60,539 bases of DNA from Chara braunii (lineage: Eukaryota > Streptophyta > Charophyceae > Charales > Characeae): NCBI GenBank assembly GCA_003427395.1, contig BFEA01000819.1, positions 86,905 to 147,443 of the forward strand, read 5' to 3'. Both the position numbers and the translations under genes were made by a program. Positions 42,791 through 55,200 of the stretch are shown here, one piece after another. The notes under the pieces are model-generated. The model saw only the letters and a list, made by a program, of their open reading frames with translations, ran no database searches and was not told the origin of the DNA. Each line of letters opens with the position of its first letter. Position 1 is the first letter of the stretch.

Positions 42791-43910
42791 TCTCTCTCTT
42801 AGACAAACACACAAACCCGGTATACGTGAGTCGTCATCGCCGTAGTCGTTGCAGTTGTGTTAATCGTCATCATCTTGGTATAATCACAATCATCATGTCA
42901 TTGATGATAGTTATCACTATCATGATGATAAATTGATAATCATCACATCAGGATGATAATCATGATAATCATGATGGTAGTGATAGGCCATCATCATTTT
43001 TCTTTTGTCTGTACAAAAGACCATCATCATTTTTTTTGTGTCTACAAATAGAGAGATGGAGATAATCAGACAAACAAACAGACAAAGATTTATGATTTTG
43101 CCTTTCTTTTTCTCTCTCCCTCTCTCTCTTAAAAACAACTAGCGCCATGGTATGCGTGTGTCAGACAATAAAGGCGTGCTTGTGTTTTTTGTCTCCAGAG
43201 AGAGAGAGAGAGTTTTAATATTGTGTGCATGACAAAGGGGCATCATGTTGAAAAGGCATCCCAGTGGAAGTCGGGGCATAATGCAAATAAAAGAATCGTT
43301 CGGGGGCAAGAAAAAAAAAATCCTAAACAGAAAACAAAAGTTGGTGTAGAAAATGATAGTACAAAGGGGATATTTTATCTCTCAAAGACGCATTTATTTG
43401 TGCTTTGGCCGTCAGAATGACAGTTTATATTTGCATGTTCTTCCAATGGACACTCTTTTTCAGTGGGGCTTTATCAAAGGGCTGGCAAACCTTGCAGCAT
43501 GTTGAATATGTATTGAGACAAATCACAAACTTTTATCCAAGTTTGAACAATTATACATATTCATGCATCTCAAACACTTAAGCCGATGTTAGTAGGACAT
43601 ACTGAAAAGATGTGGACGTGGAAGTGATGTTCATGATATTATTTTAATCTGAATTGTTGACAAAGTTGCATGTTAGTGTAAGCTGGTTGTTTAAGGGATA
43701 GAGCACAAATAAACATATTTTTGATAGACATTAAAAAAAAAAAAAAAATACCATAAGTCATTTTTTTTTTTTTTTTAATAACGAGGTCACCTCACCCATT
43801 CCTACCTTAATATTTTCTTGGTACCCAAAAAACCTGCGTTACCAACAAGGTAGTCCGAGCCTTAATTGCTTACGTGGTCGAGGCGAGCAAGAGGCTAAGA
43901 AAACCCCTGT
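42791..43910. other. Simple-sequence and AT-rich spacer
   Basis: CT-rich at 42779-42800, TCATCA/ATGATGAT motifs from 42860 to 43035, a short GA repeat at 43197-43212, A and T runs at 43732-43778. No gene seen. Confidence 0.5.
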
Positions 43911-44720
43911 AAAAAAAAAAATTCAAAACATCTGAAAACTTTCAACTATATTATGAAGAAAAATAAACTGAATAACTTTTGTCTTAGAGTTACATCAATT
44001 TTTTTTAGTCAAATAAAAAATAAAAAATATATATTATTATTATAGCTAGGCTACCAGCCGGGCCGCCCGGGTCCCGGCTAGCCAGCCCGTGCAAGGACAA
44101 GGGAAGGTCCCAGAAAAAAAAAAAAAAAAAAAAAAAAANNNNNNNNNNNNNNNNNNNNNNNNNNNNNNNNNNNNNNNNNNNNNNNNNNNNNNNNNNNNNN
44201 NNNNNNNNNNNNNNNNNNNNNNNNNNNNNNNNNNNNNNNNNNNNNNNNNNNNNNNNNNNNNNNNNNNNNNNNNAAAAAAAAAAAAAAAACCATCCGAAAA
44301 AAAACTATGTTATGCAGAAAAATCAACTGAACAACTTTTGCCTGAGGGTCACATTGAAATTCTTCACCGAAATTAAAATAAAAATAAAAAATAAAAAATA
44401 TATATATATATAATATATTGGCCCGGCCGGGCAAGTGACCCCCGACCACTCTGGTAGCCTAGAAAAAATCCGAAAAAAAACTATCTTATGCAGAAAAATC
44501 AACTGAACAACTTTTGTCTCAGGGTCACATCGAAATTTTTTACCAAATTTAAAATAAAAAGTAAAATATAAAAATAATTTTTTATTTTTATTCTTTATGG
44601 CCCAGCCGGGCAAGTGACCCCGGACCACTCTGGTAACCTAGTATTATATTTATTTTATTATTATTATTATTAGTTTTTAGCAGATTCAGGTAAGAAATCT
44701 CGGAGCACTCTGGTAACGTA
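43911..44720. repeat. A-rich dispersed repeat E, clustered copies
   Basis: Three to four consecutive copies (43911-44110, 44273-44455, 44456-44640 and a remnant to about 44720). Each holds a core like ACTATGTTATGCAGAAAAATCA, AACTTTTG, GGGTCACATCGAAATTTT and AAAATAAAAA, then GGCCCGGCCGGGCAAGTGAC and ACTCTGGTAGCCTA. Further copies lie at 50660-50960 (+) and 52260-52395 (-). The family is unknown to me. Confidence 0.7.
44139..44273. other. Assembly gap (about 135 N) between A-runs
   Basis: Run of N flanked on both sides by poly-A inside repeat E. Confidence 0.98.
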
Positions 44721-45845
44721 GTCAAAACCATTGCAACTATTTTTTTTCTTTCTTAATTTAAAATTGTTGTCCTTACATTTTTTTCACATGTCATGCACCA
44801 TTATTCACCTTAACTCCCTCCCTAAAAAAAAATGAATAAATATTATCACACATTTTGCAGTAATAAGGATATTGTGTTAAAGTATCCTACTTCATCAATA
44901 TCCAACACTACATCTATGATTTCGTAAAATTTAACACATTACAAAGAGGACCTTAATGAGACAGGGACCATTCCCCCAAGATGGGACATCGACTCTCCAA
45001 CACGACTAATTGCAAGAGCAAGTAATACCGAATTATACGGAACTTGTGTGGCATGACTGCTTGCATTTTAAAACAATGAATGTTTTCGTGGTTATTTTGT
45101 TTACCGCACGGTTTCTAACATTTATAGCATACAAGAACCTGAGTCAAACAAACGCTCGTTTACTATTCGGTGTACGGGGAGGATAACTTTCGAGTTTCCT
45201 ATACCTAGCAGTAACTTAAGTTTGATCTCGTTGAGCAATATCTACTTTTTCAACCTCGGTTGAATTCGTATTCATTTTTCCTTCATTTTTAGTTAAGCAT
45301 ATCATTCATTTTGTACAAAGAAAGATTTTGTCTTCACCGCATGAATTTTTTTATTATTTTCTATAACATTTTGATCCTCTATATTATAATTTACTTATTT
45401 GTAGTTATTATCGACACAATATTTCCTTCAAATAATATTTTTTTATTTCCTAATTATCTTCCCGCTTTATGATAGTCATTTTTTATAGTAAACTACTAGT
45501 CATTACCCAACTAAACTCCTATCATAATAAATTTTGAAATCTCATGTTCACATACTTTTAACATTCTTATAGTTTTTCTTATTTTTATTTTTCTTCCTTG
45601 TCAAGTCATGTGGCTTCCTCTATATAGTGTATGGCATTTCCTATAGCATTGAACTAAGTATTACTACACGTCATGATATTTAATTAAAGAGATTTCTTTT
45701 TTTTTTTACCATGTCAATATATTTTATATTATTTATCAATCGGACATTATTGCTAAAGAGCATTATCAGGTTGGACAAAGGAAACTTTAAGTCAGATTCG
45801 GATTTATGAACCTTATTTTTTCCTCATGTAATATTTTGTCGCTAT
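44721..45845. other. AT-rich spacer
   Basis: Very low GC, no gene or strong repeat recognised. Confidence 0.5.
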
Positions 45846-48214
45846 ATGTGGTTGATCTTTAAAATTTTGTATTCCTACCATGACCTCAATCTCTTATTTT
45901 TTGCCCCTTTAAAGGTCTACGATAGAGTGAATAAAACGTATGTTTTGACCACGCTCAAGCACCTCGGTTCCGGACCTAAGTTCAGAAGTTGGGTATTCGC
46001 ACTTGACATGCCTTCTAAAGTTTTAGTTATGATTAATTGGTGTGTATCTCAACCCTTCTCTCTTACTAGGTCCCTCAGGAAAGGTTGCCCCCCTCTTATC
46101 TTTGTACTACACCTAGAAGTCCTTATCAACAATATTAGAGATCACCCAAACATTCGTGGTATCAGAGTGCATGTGGAATGTAGAGTCAAAGCCCTAGCAG
46201 ATGATTTATTCACAGTACCAGAGAATTCCAAGACTTTCATAGAGGCTCTCAAATTGTGCCTCAGTGAGTATGCTGACCTCTCTTAGGCAGCGGTCAATTG
46301 GCACAAATCAATCTTCTTCTTATATTCTCAATTTTGCCTGTCGGTCGACTCTGGCATGAAAAGGATCTCTGGTGGATCCTCAGAAAGGTATCTCGGTGTT
46401 CAAATAACCATTAGTGATTGCTTACTAGAAGCACAAGATGACATATTGCAGCTGAAATTGTCCAGCGGATTTCAAGATGGGGACCTGCCCCGCACGTTTC
46501 GCTATTTGGAAGGGTTTTGATGCTCAATGAAGCCCTCTTATCTCTCCTTTGGTTTGTGGGGAAGGTTAAACTGTCAGGCAAATAGCAGCTAAAACTGGTA
46601 AGAAAAATGGTGGCTCGGTTCCTGTGGAAACCATTTGGGAAACGGGATGAGGGGTTTATTTTCAAAATCATGAGGAAATAGTCTGTTTTGCCAGGATAGA
46701 TGGGGGTCTGGGCATCACGCACCCTGGGAGCCAAAACCTGACTATGCCTACACAATGGCTCATTAAGGTCATCTCTTCGGATCATTAGGATCATTGGATA
46801 CTAATTGTTGACGTTATTCTAATAGCAGCAGAATGTGATTTACGGAGAGTGAAAGATGTTTGGGTTGACTGTATGTTGGATTCCTACGTACGCAGGCAAG
46901 TTAAATCACCGTTTTGGCAATGCGTGTTAGTAGCCTGATGGAAAATCAAGCCAAAGCAGTGGATGGAATCTGATGCAAATGAAGAAGTGCGGAACCAACC
47001 CTTGTTTCACAAGCTATACGTCAGAGGAGTGGAATGGGGTCAATTTATAGCAGGTTTAGGCCAAGGTGAATTTGGCAGAGTTTGGGGGGTATTTCGGATA
47101 GCAGATATTTGGGATGAAATATGCAGTTGTTGGTTATTTATGAAATGTATCAAAGATAAGTTGGGGAGATTATGGGGAACGGTGAAATTAATCAAGACTG
47201 CTATACCTAGAGATTGGAAGAATTTGTTGTACTCGGTTACAACCGACCCTCCCAGAACGTGGTATAAGGAAAATACCATATCTGAGCTAGAGACCTACTC
47301 GAAGCTCATTGCAAAGATTCCTAAAGGATCCATAACTTTCCAAAATAAGGAACCAATGTCCTCCAGTAGTCTATAACCATTCGAGGTAGAAGATGAAAAT
47401 TATTTCACCAACAACCCGCACTCATCCGGGGCAACTGACACAAGTCAAGGTAACCGTTAAGGAGACTTGTGATGAGGAAGGTTTTTGGTCCTATGTGCTA
47501 TGGGTCAAGGGTTCTCTCATCCGTAGCATCAAACTGGATCCAACTATGTGGCGGTGGTCTAATCCCGAAACTTGGTTGTTGGAGTACGACCCACCTCGAG
47601 GGTATAAAGAGTTGCATGTGTCCGTACCCCCAGTTATGATTGTTTTGCAGCGCTAGTTTCAGTTGGTAGGAAAGGGCACGCTGGAATTGGTTGAGATGTT
47701 TCCAATTTGCTTAAAACAAATCCAACTTGAACAAATACTATCTCTTATAGCATCTTTTGTCTTATGGCTCTTATCGCTGCATGCAACCCCATCTGCGGTT
47801 TGGCTGCACAACAGAGGTATGGTCATTGAACTAACATGCAGAAGATGTAAGTGGCCATTTGAATCCACATTACATCTTTGGTTTTCATGTCCTCTTTCGA
47901 AATGGATTTGGGAATGGTGGAGGATGTACAGGGATATAATATGTCGCGATAATTAAGTGTGGGATAATGACTGAATTCTCTTTGGGGTTTATCTGCAAAA
48001 GAGATCAATGAAAAAGGACTGGGAATACGTAGCTCAGTACAGCAGAGTTCTGGTGTGTGGCGTGATCTATGATGAAATAAACAACATCGTGTTTCAAAGG
48101 AAGTTCCTCTCAGAACAGACGCTGAAGGCGAAAGTTAAACACCAGATAAGTCTACTAATCAAAAGTTACTTACAAAAAAAAGTAGCAAGGATCTCTTGGT
48201 TTCACATTACCTAG
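45846..48214 (+). pseudogene. LINE ORF2 fragment: reverse transcriptase to zf-RVT, decayed
   Basis: Reverse-transcriptase remnants at 45846-46286: degenerate motif A KVYDRVNKTYVL, motif B RKGCPPLIFVLHLEVL and motif C ALADDLF. The frame stops but similarity continues (AAVNWHKSIFF; SSERYLGVQITIS). Downstream come the connection region (46963-47376 and 47393-47656) and the zf-RVT finger CRRCKWPFESTLHLWFSCPL followed by SKWIWEWW (47663-47956), then a C-terminal piece at 48008-48214. The layout matches the LINE at 28017-31236, but the two copies are clearly diverged. The endonuclease is absent, so this copy is 5'-truncated, as is common for LINEs. Confidence 0.8.
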
Positions 48215-48918
48215 GCTTGAAACCAAAAAATTGTAGAGGTGAAGATTCCAAGTTGGTTCTGTATAAGTGGCTAAGTAACCTTTATAATGGACTTCAAGTT
48301 GGGTGCTCGGTCCTCCTTTCCGTAGTAAAGAGGTTGTTGTCGGTAGGCATGTGGGGTGGTATGGAACACAAGTACCTGTGGAACCGTTTAGGTTCTGCTG
48401 CGTGATATACCCAGTTGCTTTCGGGTCGCTATAGACCTTGTTAAGATTGTTACATCGGGGTGTTCTTTGTAGGCTAGTTAGGTGATTATTTATAGTGTAA
48501 GGTAGAACCACTACTCAGACCTGCACACTCGGTCTCAGTATCCGCAGGAGGAGTCATGCATTTCTTGAACCACATTAGGTTCAAAGGTCTATGTTAAGGG
48601 GTTTTGTCATGGATAGAGCTCGGTAGTTGTAGCCTCATGGACCTGGTCCACGACCCGTGGTAGGTTCGCTATGAAAGAAGGCGTCCATATTTTTGTAGTT
48701 AGGTTGTCTGTTACCGTAGTTAACGCTCTTGTCGGTAGAGTAGGAGTAACATAGGTTGCAACCTTCGAGTTGTTGGGTCTTAAGAGACATGCAGGTTTGT
48801 CTTGTAATGTAAGTTGGATGATGCTTCCAGATACCTTCCTGGAGTAATGTTGAGGATCCCAGACCTTTAATTATATTATGAAATAAAAATTGATTTTTGA
48901 AAAAAAAAAAAAAAAAAA
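48215..48918 (+). mobile_element. LINE 3' untranslated region and poly-A tail
   Basis: Non-coding sequence ending GAAATAAAAATTG, which contains an AATAAA-type signal, and about 19 A residues (48900-48918). This is the expected 3' end of the LINE above and defines its right boundary. Confidence 0.75.
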
Positions 48919-49058
48919 GATAGAGACATGTGTCTGCACGAGCTCTTCCCAATCCTTTCTCCGAACCTAGATGTCCGCGAAGTGCCCAGTGTAGGCACAC
49001 CATATGGCATAACTCCAGTACTTTCCACATGCAAAAAAAAAAAAAAAAAAAAAAAAAA
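48919..49058. other. Short spacer with A-run
   Basis: Unique sequence and a run of about 27 A (49033-49059). Confidence 0.5.
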
Positions 49059-49125
49059 AGTGGTATATTTTTCTATGTTTTAGCTGAAGATTCACTTTGC
49101 ACCTTTGGAGTAGTGGAGCAAGGCC
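49059..49125. mobile_element. MITE family C fragment
   Basis: TATTTTTCTATGTTTTAGCTGAAGATTCACTTTGCACC and GTAGTGGAGCAAGGCC correspond to the core and right end of the copy at 3254-3375, after an A-run that replaces the left end. Confidence 0.55.
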
Positions 49126-49916
49126 ACGTGCCCCAAAAGTCACAGTGCGTCAAAGCGCAATAGCTTGGGAAAGGTGGTGGAGACTCCACCCTCCACCTCT
49201 TCCGCTACTCTTTCCAACTACCACTACTATGTTCTCTCAAGGACAATGGGTTAGGTCGAGCGTGAAACGATAAAGGGGTGATAACAGAGGGGGGAAAAAA
49301 CGAGCAAGAGAGTAATATCGAGAGCGTAGTTACAAAACGTAAAGAGTGACAAAGATTGTGGGGGGCGGTGGAAGAGAAGGGTCCATAATTGTTGTAGTAG
49401 AAAAAAAGGAAGCAAGGTGACTCGTAAAAATAAGTTTATAGGATTTAAAAGATGTGTATGCAACAACAACAGATGGGAGGAATAAAAGAGAAGAAAATGA
49501 CTAATGGAAAGGAAGAAGATTGAATTCAATTGCAAATAAGGAAAGTCAAGAGGGAATCACCCATAGGGACACCTCGGGGGTAGGACTGCCCAGTGAGCTC
49601 GCATTCTGAGCAACTGATACCTCAAGATATTTCCCGGTCAAAATCGGGGTTTACGCAGGTGAAATACTATTCCCCTTAAGAGCAAGCAAGGAGTCCCTCA
49701 CTCGTCCAGGTGACTGTGACTAGGGTTGTAGGTGTGAGGTCATCTTGGGTTTGACATATAATGCTTGTTGATGATAAACAACCGGAGTGGTGCCCCTCTG
49801 AATAGATAAGACAGACCTATGTGTGTGTGTGTTTTACTTTTAAAAAAAGAAGCAAGGAAGTAACAACGGGAAAAAAATAGTTTCAGAGTAGCAAGGACAA
49901 TAAAAAATAAATGAAA

Positions 49917-50001
<85 letters not shown>

Positions 50002-50659
50002 GGTCAAAAAGGTAAATGAATTATCAAAGTTCTACAGAAAAACGTAAGAAATATCATAACATAACGTGATAGTTCAAGTAGACGGAAAAACAAAATGTAA
50101 CAAGAAGGATGAATGATTTAAATAAATAGCAGATTATGATTTAAAAAAAAAGACAAATCATGTGAAGTAATGAAAACGAAGTAATATCCAATAACTGAAC
50201 ACAAAAATAAAATAGAGCACAACAACATCAGTCATAAGGTGATATCAAAAGTAAGATTGTTATAAAAATAAAATTATGAAACACTCTTCAATATTTTATT
50301 GGTTTATTATCGTATCCTCCTTTTTTGTTCAAGTTTTGTATTAACCACCACTTCATCAAAGTTTCATTTATACAGACAAACTATCCTTATGCCAAACTCT
50401 GTTGAAACGCCAACGCGATAATTTTATTTTTATTTTAGTTGTCGTCGCCATACATTTTAGTTAGGTTGCACTAAGCCTCCAAATGTTTTGAATTGAGCTA
50501 AATTTTGTCTCAACTTGCCTAGGGTGATATACCAGTGTTTTAAAAGAGGAACATGCTGACACAATATTTATAAACAATAATATTAATTTAAGGAAAGATG
50601 AGATAGTAATTTTCTCCTTTCATAAAAGATTAATCGTGTGAAAATGATGTTTTTTTTTT
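49126..50659. other. AT-rich spacer with long poly-A
   Basis: A run of about 54 A followed after GT by another 24 (49921-50000). No gene recognised on either strand. Confidence 0.5.
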
Positions 50660-50960
50660 TTTTAATAACCAGCTAGGCAACCAACCAGGCCGCCCGAGTC
50701 ACCCTATTTTCTCAGGCGGCCCGGCTGTGCAAGCACTGCAAGGACCAGGGAAGGTCCCGACCAAAAAAAAAAAAAAAAAAATCCAAAAAATCTAAAAAAA
50801 AACTATGTTATGTAAAAAAATAAACTAAACAACTTTTGTTTCAGGTTCACATCGAAATGCTTTACCAAATTTAAAATAAAAACTTAAATTAAAAACTTTT
50901 TTTTTTTTTTCCCTTGTAGCCCGGCCAGGTAAGTGGACCCGGGTCACTCTCGTAGCCAAG
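50660..50960. repeat. A-rich dispersed repeat E, copy
   Basis: Same layout as at 43911-44720: CGGCCCGGCTGTGCAAG, AAGGTCCCGACC, an A-run, ACTATGTTATG, AACTTTTGTTTCAGGTTCAC, and GCCCGGCCAGGTAAGTGGACC with ACTCTCGTAGCC. Confidence 0.75.
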
Positions 50961-51570
50961 ATAACCAGAGATGTAGTATAATATAACTGATAGTTAAACA
51001 ACAGAAAAGTTTAATTATAAAAAATAACATATCTCTATCGTCATAACTCAAAACAAATAGTACGTAAAATTATTGATAGTTATATAAAATTGCTATTGTT
51101 ACAATGTACGATGCACATGAACGATTCTACAATCTCCTTCTTATTGGTTGAAATTCTCACAATTCTTATAAAAATATGATGTTAGACAACGTTTGCAGCT
51201 CTTCAAAAAAAAAAAAAATTGATTGACTAAGAGATACTAACGAGGTTTTAAAAAAATGTACAAAGATTATGTAAAAAAAACGCTTGAGTAAAGAATATAA
51301 CTGTGATAAAGAGGGCAATGAGGTAATCATATTTTCTATAAAGAAATGATTGTCAATAAGTTTCAAACTATTATTGCCCCTTAGGTTATTTAGACAAATT
51401 GACCACTTTTTTAATTTAGTCCGAATAAAAAATATGTAGTTCGTCAATAGCACGAAGGGATACATTAAATTTGTTATTTTTTCTTTGATTATTTTATATT
51501 ATAAAAAGTTTTTCAAATTTAGTAGTTCATTGAATGTTTTGTACAGTAAAAAAAATATATATATTTTTAG
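50961..51570. other. AT-rich spacer
   Basis: No gene or repeat recognised. Confidence 0.5.
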
Positions 51571-51764
51571 GGGAAACTACGCGAGAGTGATAAAATTGAG
51601 TTATAATTGCATTATCGGCCACGATACAGTTTCGAATTGCAGTTCGGACAATGTATACAACCTAGTTTTCTGGTCGGGTGGGCTGCTTGAAGTGCAATTT
51701 CAAACTGTATCTTAGCCCGTAGTGCAATTATAACTCGATTTTGTGACTCTTTTGAAGTTACCTC
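51571..51764. mobile_element. Foldback MITE, about 194 bp
   Basis: Inverted arms of over 60 bp: left contains GAGTTATAATTGCA and GATACAGTTTCGAATTGCA, right contains TGCAATTTCAAACTGTATC and TGCAATTATAACTCG. Outer ends GGGGAAACTAC and GAAGTTACCTC pair imperfectly. Related in style to the hairpin repeats at 11300 and 33885. Confidence 0.75.
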
Positions 51765-51899
51765 TTCATTCAGGGTCACCAGCCCATACGTACGGAGGTC
51801 CCCGGGCAGACCTCTGTACGCACGGGCGTTCGGGGTCTCGTACGGGGTCCAAACCTGACGGCGTTCGGCCCCCGCCAAAAATTATTTCGGGGCCTAAAA

Positions 51900-52235
51900 A
51901 TAATTATGTTTTTCTGAATTTCTGTTTGTGAGTTCTCTATGACGTGAAGTACATGCCTGTAAATTTCAAGTCATTTAGCTAAGCCAAATAAGAATTAATC
52001 ATCGCCAAAGATGGCGGTGTTAAAACGTGCTCGCCCACGTATTTGTTCACTTTTTACTTTTTGTTTTCACTTTAGTTCGTGGTCTAAACAATTTTATTAT
52101 TTTTTGAAACTTTTTAAGTGGGTTTTGTATTATGTGAAGTACACATCTGTAAATTTTCAGGGCATTTAGCTATGCCAAAAAAAAATGAAAAATTGCCAAA
52201 GATGGCNGGTGTNGAAAACATGCTCGCGCACTCAC
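51900..52235. repeat. Diverged tandem duplication, period about 190 bp
   Basis: TGACGTGAAGTACATGCCTG...CATTTAGCTAAGCCAAA...GCCAAAGATGGCGGTG..CGTGCTCGCCCAC at 51938-52040 is repeated at 52132-52232 (TATGTGAAGTACACATCTGT...). Two N bases lie in the second copy. Confidence 0.7.
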
Positions 52236-52259
52236 TAAATTTAATTCTCTTTTTATTTT

Positions 52260-52395
52260 TATTTATTTTTATTATTAGTATTTGTTTTCCGTATTTTATT
52301 TTTATTTCAAATTTGGTAAGGAATTCGGATGTAATGCTCAGGCAAATCTTGTTTAATTTATTTTTCTCCATAACATATCTTGTTTTCAGATTTTT
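52260..52395 (-). repeat. A-rich dispersed repeat E, inverted copy
   Basis: The reverse complement reads ...ATGTTATGGAGAAAAATAAA...CTGAGCATTACATCCGAA...TTACCAAATTTG, matching the core at 43911-44720. Confidence 0.65.
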
Positions 52396-52433
52396 TTAAT
52401 GACGTTTTTTTTTTTTTTTTTTTTTTTTTTTTT

Positions 52434-52550
52434 GGGTCCACGTTCGGCCCGAACGACCGAACACATCCTCAAGGGGTCCCATACGTTCGGGCGTTCGGGT
52501 TCGGGCGTTCGGGTTCAGGCGTTCGGCCCGTCCCGAACGCCGGTTACCCT
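52434..52550. repeat. GTTCGG-rich minisatellite
   Basis: Units of about 12 bp (GGGCGTTCGGGTTC) after a T-run; similar text (ACGGGCGTTCGGGGTC) lies at 51821-51895. Not a plant telomere repeat. Confidence 0.6.
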
Positions 52551-52553
52551 GTC

Positions 52554-52588
<35 letters not shown>

Positions 52589-54780
52589 CTGATGAGTACA
52601 TATAATAAAGATCTTGATGTTTTTGGGTAAAAACTGGGAGAATCCTTACGTCTTTCAGAAGGAAGATTGTTGCATGCGATATTTGGAATTGAAACTTTTA
52701 GTTTCTTTGAAACTTGCTTACGTGATTCTAGATTTTCATATGGTCCTCCAGGAATTGCTTTTAAAGCTTGTTGAATTATTTTTATTGATTCTCTCATTTC
52801 TCCAACACGAATTATATATCGAGCTAGACAATCTCCTCTCTTTTCCCATCGAACTGACCAATCTAAGGACAGCAAGTGCATGGACAACAAACCACCTAAA
52901 TGTAAAAATTGGATAAGTTATATCGATAGTCACTTGACAAACATCTAAAAATAATTGTTCGTCAAATGACATATATATATATATATATCAACATTCAATC
53001 TATCGTTATTTTTTCTCAAAATGGAGAGCAAAAATAAATAAATAATGGCTGGTTACAAAGGAACGTTTTGCAATAAAGTTATTCACTAGAAGATGTCGAC
53101 GTTACTACTAGTTCACATAGTAGGCAACTACTACTAACTTAAAGTTATACATATTTTAGGTGTCAGGAGCAATGTTGGCATGTTTTAGGGTGAGGTTGGA
53201 TTAAGGTTTTGCCTTGTATTGTAACTTGGAGGAGTAAAGGACGTAGGGTGATAAGGGTGAAAGATTGAAGAAGTTTTTTGGCTCCAGAGACTCTATGGCT
53301 ATCACTATGTTATCAAAGATTGACTTTTCTCTTGCAACTAACTGTACCATGGCTAATCGTTGAGGCGCTAGAGGGTTGAAGACCGGATCTCTGGACCAAC
53401 CATTATTTGCTCTTACTTAGTCCGCTTTCACTTTCCTCGGGAGATACTTAGCAACATCTTTATAGATAATCACAACCGTAAGCTCCTTAAGCCAACTTAC
53501 TTTGATCCTGTTGATGTCAAAGTTTAACTCTCTCACCCTTGGCTCCAAAAATTTCAGTGTTTATGGCCCAAGAGGGGGGGATATGCCCCCATCTGAGGTT
53601 CCTTATTCCATGACTACCTCCACGTGCTCTGCTGCTGCCATTGCTGCGACAAAACTAAGCTACGTGGTAAGGAGAAGCAACCCAGATTGTGAAATCGGAA
53701 ACCTCATAATAACCGAGTATCAGCGTATGCGTTAGTGTAAAAGCTAGTGTTGGTACAATGCAAGAAAGGTTCCACGATATGATAGCGAACAGATGCCTTG
53801 TTTCTTCAAGCGTAAAACCCAGAGGAGAGAAAGATCCGGACCTCTAAGTACCTTCCCTGCACCGGATTTACTCATTTGCTCTAAGCGTTGTCCCACACTT
53901 GCTTTATTGTAACAACCAAAAGAACAATATACAATGTGAACCCCTGGTAAAAAGTTCCATACTTGCTAAAAAGGTATTATGAAGCACTACCTAACCTACT
54001 CTTAATAGTTATTTCAGGTAACAATGAACTCTCAGCAGTCCCTATTTACTTTGCTCACGATGGTGCACGCCCATCTTCACCCATAGTCAATCTCTTGTTG
54101 TCTAGCTTCAGCTGTGACGATGAACACGCATTTACTTGCTCTGTCTCCATGGTAAGACCTGAAAATGAGAAAAGTTATGGCTCCCCATGCTGCTGCGTTC
54201 CACGCCACCATGTGTACCGCAGTGAAGGCGACAACACGTACCGCAAGCTCCCGTGGTGAAAGTGTGTTACTGGTAGGCCCTGGGTAGCAGCACTATCAGT
54301 AGCGGAGCGGAAAGCGAGCGCTAAATTTAGTGCCAACGATCGACTCCCCCTCTATCCAGACGGGCCATTCGAGCAGCTGGAACGTCAAACTGGAACCGGA
54401 GTTTCTCAGCACAGGTCTCTATACCACCAGTACGAACCAACTGGCCTACCTCACTTAATACACACCTGAACTGTTGAAATACAGACCCGAGTTCGAACTC
54501 TGCCGGAAGCAGATGAGTTGCGAAATATACCACCAGTACGAGCCCCTCCGACGACGAAACTTGCGGCCATACCTGCCTATATATAGAAGCACGCCGCATT
54601 TCAATGCACCGGCGTGGCAGGGACCGGTTCCATTCATTCGGGCGCCAAAAAAAAAAAGGTTCGGCAATTAGGGTCCGCCGTCGTTGTGGTCTTAACGCCA
54701 AACAGACACGAGTGTTTTATGCCCTACGAAGTCAGGAATAGGGGTTCTTGTCCGCCCCTTCTGCTGGAATAGGCATGCCC
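52551..54780. other. Spacer, no supported gene
   Basis: AT tracts at 52564-52587 and 52970-52989. Between 53100 and 54700 the base composition is more balanced and there are open stretches of 60-120 codons on both strands, but none has a recognisable domain. A 30-base stretch at 54468-54498 matches 18247-18277. Confidence 0.4.
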
Positions 54781-54907
54781 TCCCTCAGAGGGCGCAGCAA
54801 GCACAGCGCAAGTGACCCGTGCGAGCGAGTGGGACGCACGCGTGGTCATCGGCGCGTGCGAGCCGTGCGAGGCCGGCGACTCACCGACGCTGTTGCTGAC
54901 TGTGCCG

Positions 54908-55014
54908 GCTGACGTGGAAGCTTTTTGTCGTTTTCGTCCGGCGTGGCTCCGAAGAAGGCCACATCCATCCAACCACCCTTCTCTGCCGACTGACGTGGAA
55001 TCTTTTTGTCGTTA
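54908..55014 (+). promoter_or_regulatory. Duplicated TGACGTGG-containing element
   Basis: CTGACGTGGAAGCTTTTTGTCGTT (about 54909) and CTGACGTGGAATCTTTTTGTCGTT (about 54990) are nearly identical 24-mers 81 bp apart, in the GC-rich stretch just upstream of the ATG at 55036. ACGT-core motifs of this type are bound by bZIP factors in plants; promoter function is inference. Confidence 0.45.
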
Positions 55015-55035
55015 TTCGGCTCTCCTCAGATCATC

Positions 55036-55200
55036 ATGGCAGCAATGTCGGGCGTCATTCGTCATCGGCCACGTGGTCGCGGGCTCGAAACCTCACAGCT
55101 CTTGCTGTTGGCTCTGGTGTTGACTATGCCTCTTCGTTCTGCAGCGAATTACGCCCCCGGCCAGACTGTTCCCATTTCTCGAAGAACCCAATATAATCAT
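55036..55200 (+). CDS. Candidate first exon of a secreted or membrane protein
   Basis: The ATG stands in a strong context (ATCATGGCA). 55 codons encode a basic start (RHRPRGRGLE), a hydrophobic stretch SQLLLLALVLTMPLRSAA that looks like a signal peptide, and the beginning of a mature part NYAPGQTVPISRRTQYN. At 55201 there is a splice-donor-like CAT|GTAATG followed by a T-rich region. The upstream DNA is CpG-rich and carries duplicated ACGT boxes, unlike the surrounding AT-rich repeats. I could not place the protein in a family or find the next exon. The adapter junction at 56798 means the rest of the gene may not be in this window. Confidence 0.4.

Noticed and set aside
52434-52550. Telomere-like GTTCGGG repeats
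   Set aside because: The 12-bp unit does not match TTTAGGG or other known telomere repeats, and the array is short and interstitial.
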